Part shown: piece by piece, positions 5,329-6,769 of the stretch | Layout: every line of letters starts with the position of its first letter | How positions within the stretch are numbered: the stretch's first letter is position 1 | Source of the DNA: Porphyrobacter sp. | GTDB lineage: Bacteria > Pseudomonadota > Alphaproteobacteria > Sphingomonadales > Sphingomonadaceae | Length of the DNA stretch: 6,769 nt | Direction: 5' to 3' | Assembly: GCA_021732945.1 (NCBI GenBank) | Contig: JAKFWB010000520.1 | Location: 1 to 6,769 of the forward strand | Position numbers and translations under genes: made by a program | The notes under the pieces: generated by a model | What the model was told of the DNA's origin: nothing | Databases searched by the model: none | What the model saw: only the letters and a program-made list of their open reading frames with translations

Positions 5329-6769
5329 ATGCGCGAAGCTGAATTTCGGGCTTGGTTGGACAAGCGGATCTGGAAGGGCACACCCCTTAGCGATAAAGCA
5401 AAATACAGCCGCATACGCCGTTCAATCCGCGTAGAGCGCGGCCTCGGCGGACTCGGTTTCGCGCAGGCTACGCTGGAAGGGGTCTTTGAGGCGGGCGCGT
5501 GGGACACCCTCCTTTCGCGCCTTGTCGACCTCCGCGACAATCCGGCCGCTGACCCTGCCGCAGTCAAGTCCGTGGTTCCTCAGGCGCATAATCCCGCTGG
5601 TCAACTCGGCAATTTGCTCGCCACCGTTACGCAGTACGGCTATTTTCTGGAAGGGCGCGAACCGAACTACGGCGAAAGCAACGATCTGTTGGAAGATGAA
5701 GACCAAGACGAAGATCAATTGCTGACTTCGGAGTCTGTCGATGCGACATTAAATGCATATGATGAAGATCCGTCTACATTCATGCAGAAGCACGGATTCG
5801 CATCGAACTTCGACTATGTCGTGTTCCGCCCGGGCGAAGAGGTCCGTTATCCGGCAAAGGCAATCTTCCTCGTTGCTTATAGCTCAATTCCCGGCAACCC
5901 GGACATCACCGTGAAGGGCCAGCGCGACACGTTCGGCGATGCGGAGGGCGGCCCTATCCATTCGGAATTTGTCCGATTGGGATATGGGATTGAAAGTCGG
6001 CGGCGGCCAAATGGTGGAGTGATCGAGCTCACGCGCGAAGCGGTCCTAGCGGCGATGGACCGTTTCGATGAGTTAGGCGAGGACGGTTATCGCAAGTTGC
6101 CCGGACACGAAGCTTTTGGGGATGCCCAAAGCTGGTTTGTTTTTCGGGAAGAGTTCGGGGCCGGCTATCCACTCAAATTGATTTACGGAACTGCATTCCA
6201 ATTTCTGCCAGGCGGAACCATCCGGCAGCCTTCCACTACTGCGAACGGAGTTGGCTTCACACCTCGTGCAGTTGAAGGCAGCCTCCGGAGATTGGGCTTC
6301 AGAACCGAAAACATAAAAGAAAAACATCAACAGCCAGCAAGTCGAGCTGCGACGAAATCGGAAGACGAAATGGCAAGGATGAATCAACCAACAAACCTCA
6401 TCCTCTTTGGCCCCCCGGGCACAGGCAAAACCTATCGCACGGCGCTGGAGGCGGTCGCGCTTTGCGACGGCCTGGCAGACTATCCAGAAACGAAGGATGG
6501 CCGAGCTGCGCTGATGGCGCGCTACAATGAGTTGATGGGGCAGGAGCGCATTGGTTTCGTCACGTTCCATCAGAACTACGGATATGAAGATTTCGTCGAG
6601 GGATTGAGGCCGTCGACCTATGGCGAGGATGGCGAACCGCTGTCCGCTGGTTTCCGGCTCGCCCCCGAAGCAGGCATTTTCACAAAGATGGCTGAGCGGG
6701 CCGAAGCGCTGCGCAGTGATCGCAAGGACGGTTATGATTTCGCGGGCAAACGCTTTTTCAAAATGTCAC
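5329..6769 (+). CDS. mcrB: McrB-family AAA+ restriction motor with novel N-terminal half (3' truncated)
   Basis: The frame is open from ATG 5329 to the right edge (480 complete codons, no stop). Residues 6-70 form a helical domain opening FRAWLDK, like a small N-terminal domain recalled in other restriction motors. A strongly acidic linker lies near 119-129 ([10 protein letters not shown]). Residues about 145-225 and 250-330 are two related copies of a domain with a Y-P-x-K-x-I core. The AAA+ motor starts near M351: [13 protein letters not shown], Walker A at 361-368, then [19 protein letters not shown] at 410-428, a hallmark of McrB (E. coli has a similar FHQSYSYEDF segment). In E. coli McrB uses GTP, recognises modified cytosine and drives the McrC nuclease; Walker B and the nucleotide-specificity motif lie off-window. 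ATG 5329 is the first ATG after the in-frame TGA at 5311-5313; TTG 5314 is a weaker alternative. GGGAAG at 5316-5321 is a modest binding site. mcrC is expected downstream. Confidence 0.88.
   Translation, partial: MREAEFRAWLDKRIWKGTPLSDKAKYSRIRRSIRVERGLGGLGFAQATLEGVFEAGAWDTLLSRLVDLRDNPAADPAAVKSVVPQAHNPAGQLGNLLATVTQYGYFLEGREPNYGESNDLLEDEDQDEDQLLTSESVDATLNAYDEDPSTFMQKHGFASNFDYVVFRPGEEVRYPAKAIFLVAYSSIPGNPDITVKGQRDTFGDAEGGPIHSEFVRLGYGIESRRRPNGGVIELTREAVLAAMDRFDELGEDGYRKLPGHEAFGDAQSWFVFREEFGAGYPLKLIYGTAFQFLPGGTIRQPSTTANGVGFTPRAVEGSLRRLGFRTENIKEKHQQPASRAATKSEDEMARMNQPTNLILFGPPGTGKTYRTALEAVALCDGLADYPETKDGRAALMARYNELMGQERIGFVTFHQNYGYEDFVEGLRPSTYGEDGEPLSAGFRLAPEAGIFTKMAERAEALRSDRKDGYDFAGKRFFKMS
5761..6318 (+). 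other. Tandem duplicated head-like domains inside the McrB-like protein
   Basis: Residues 163-184 and 269-290 align without gaps. Eight of 22 positions are identical (V, F, R, Y, P, K, I, A) and several more are aromatic or hydrophobic swaps (Y163/W269, F180/Y286, Y184/F290). Both copies end in R-L-G-[YF] (216-219 and 321-324), at almost the same offset (106, then 105 residues). A GG-containing loop lies between core and end of copy 1 (F202 to G208). The second copy is preceded by [17 protein letters not shown] (234-250), which recalls the N-terminal head domain of ScoMcrA-like enzymes. A DNA-binding or modification-sensing role is inferred. Confidence 0.55.

Noticed and set aside
5261..5434. 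Short + strand frame opening MFCRCGSGDF, recalling a SEC-C zinc motif (CxCGSG)
   Set aside because: Only part of the motif is present (no closing CC/CH pair), it begins in the intergenic gap and runs out of frame into the McrB-like gene; chance is the simpler reading.
6073..6570. 165-codon - strand open frame
   Set aside because: It covers the Walker A and adjacent conserved parts of the McrB-like gene on the opposite strand, and its own sequence resembles no family.
1..6769. CRISPR array, tRNA, rRNA, IS element or phage attachment site
   Set aside because: No regularly spaced repeats, no cloverleaf-like segment, no transposase or terminal inverted repeats were seen; nearly all of the window is coding.

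Overview
The window is a 6.8-kb piece of a bacterial anti-phage defence island. All genes lie on the + strand and are packed tightly. The composition is moderately GC-rich (sampled blocks about 57-67% in hsdS and hsdR) with G/C-favouring third positions. This suggests a proteobacterium, most likely an alphaproteobacterium, but no marker gene fixes the taxon.

Layout. Positions 3-224 are the 3' end of hsdS, the DNA-specificity subunit of a type I restriction-modification (RM) system. Two bases later an ABC/SMC-like ATPase begins (227-1501). It overlaps by 14 nt an HNH endonuclease of the PtuB/TIGR02646 type (1488-2171). This pair has the architecture of a Septu defence module (PtuA + PtuB). Two bases after ptuB begins hsdR (2174-5197), the complete 1007-residue nuclease/translocase subunit of the same type I system. 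A 131-nt gap with one small palindrome follows. Then a McrB-family motor gene runs from 5329 off the right edge; it is open throughout and encodes 480 complete codons here. A mcrC partner would be expected just past the window.

How the genes fit together. hsdS, ptuA, ptuB and hsdR have no room for promoters or terminators between them, so they are probably one transcript, with hsdM presumably upstream of the left edge. A complete Septu module therefore sits inside the type I operon, between specificity and restriction subunits. The DNA at the two edges of the ptuAB cassette is strikingly alike: CCCGGAGGCC, 3 or 5 nt, then TAGCCATG. These are read in different frames by hsdS and ptuB. This looks either like the trace of a cassette insertion that duplicated the old hsdS-hsdR junction, or like selection for the same stop/Shine-Dalgarno/start arrangement.

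The downstream McrB-like protein has an N-terminal half unlike E. coli McrB. It carries two related copies of a domain of about 80 residues (Y-P-x-K-x-I core, closing R-L-G-[FY]) resembling the N-terminal head domain of ScoMcrA-type enzymes, placed before the AAA+ motor. The three systems are predicted to act on different triggers: unmodified target sites (type I), an undefined phage cue (Septu) and probably modified DNA (McrBC-like).
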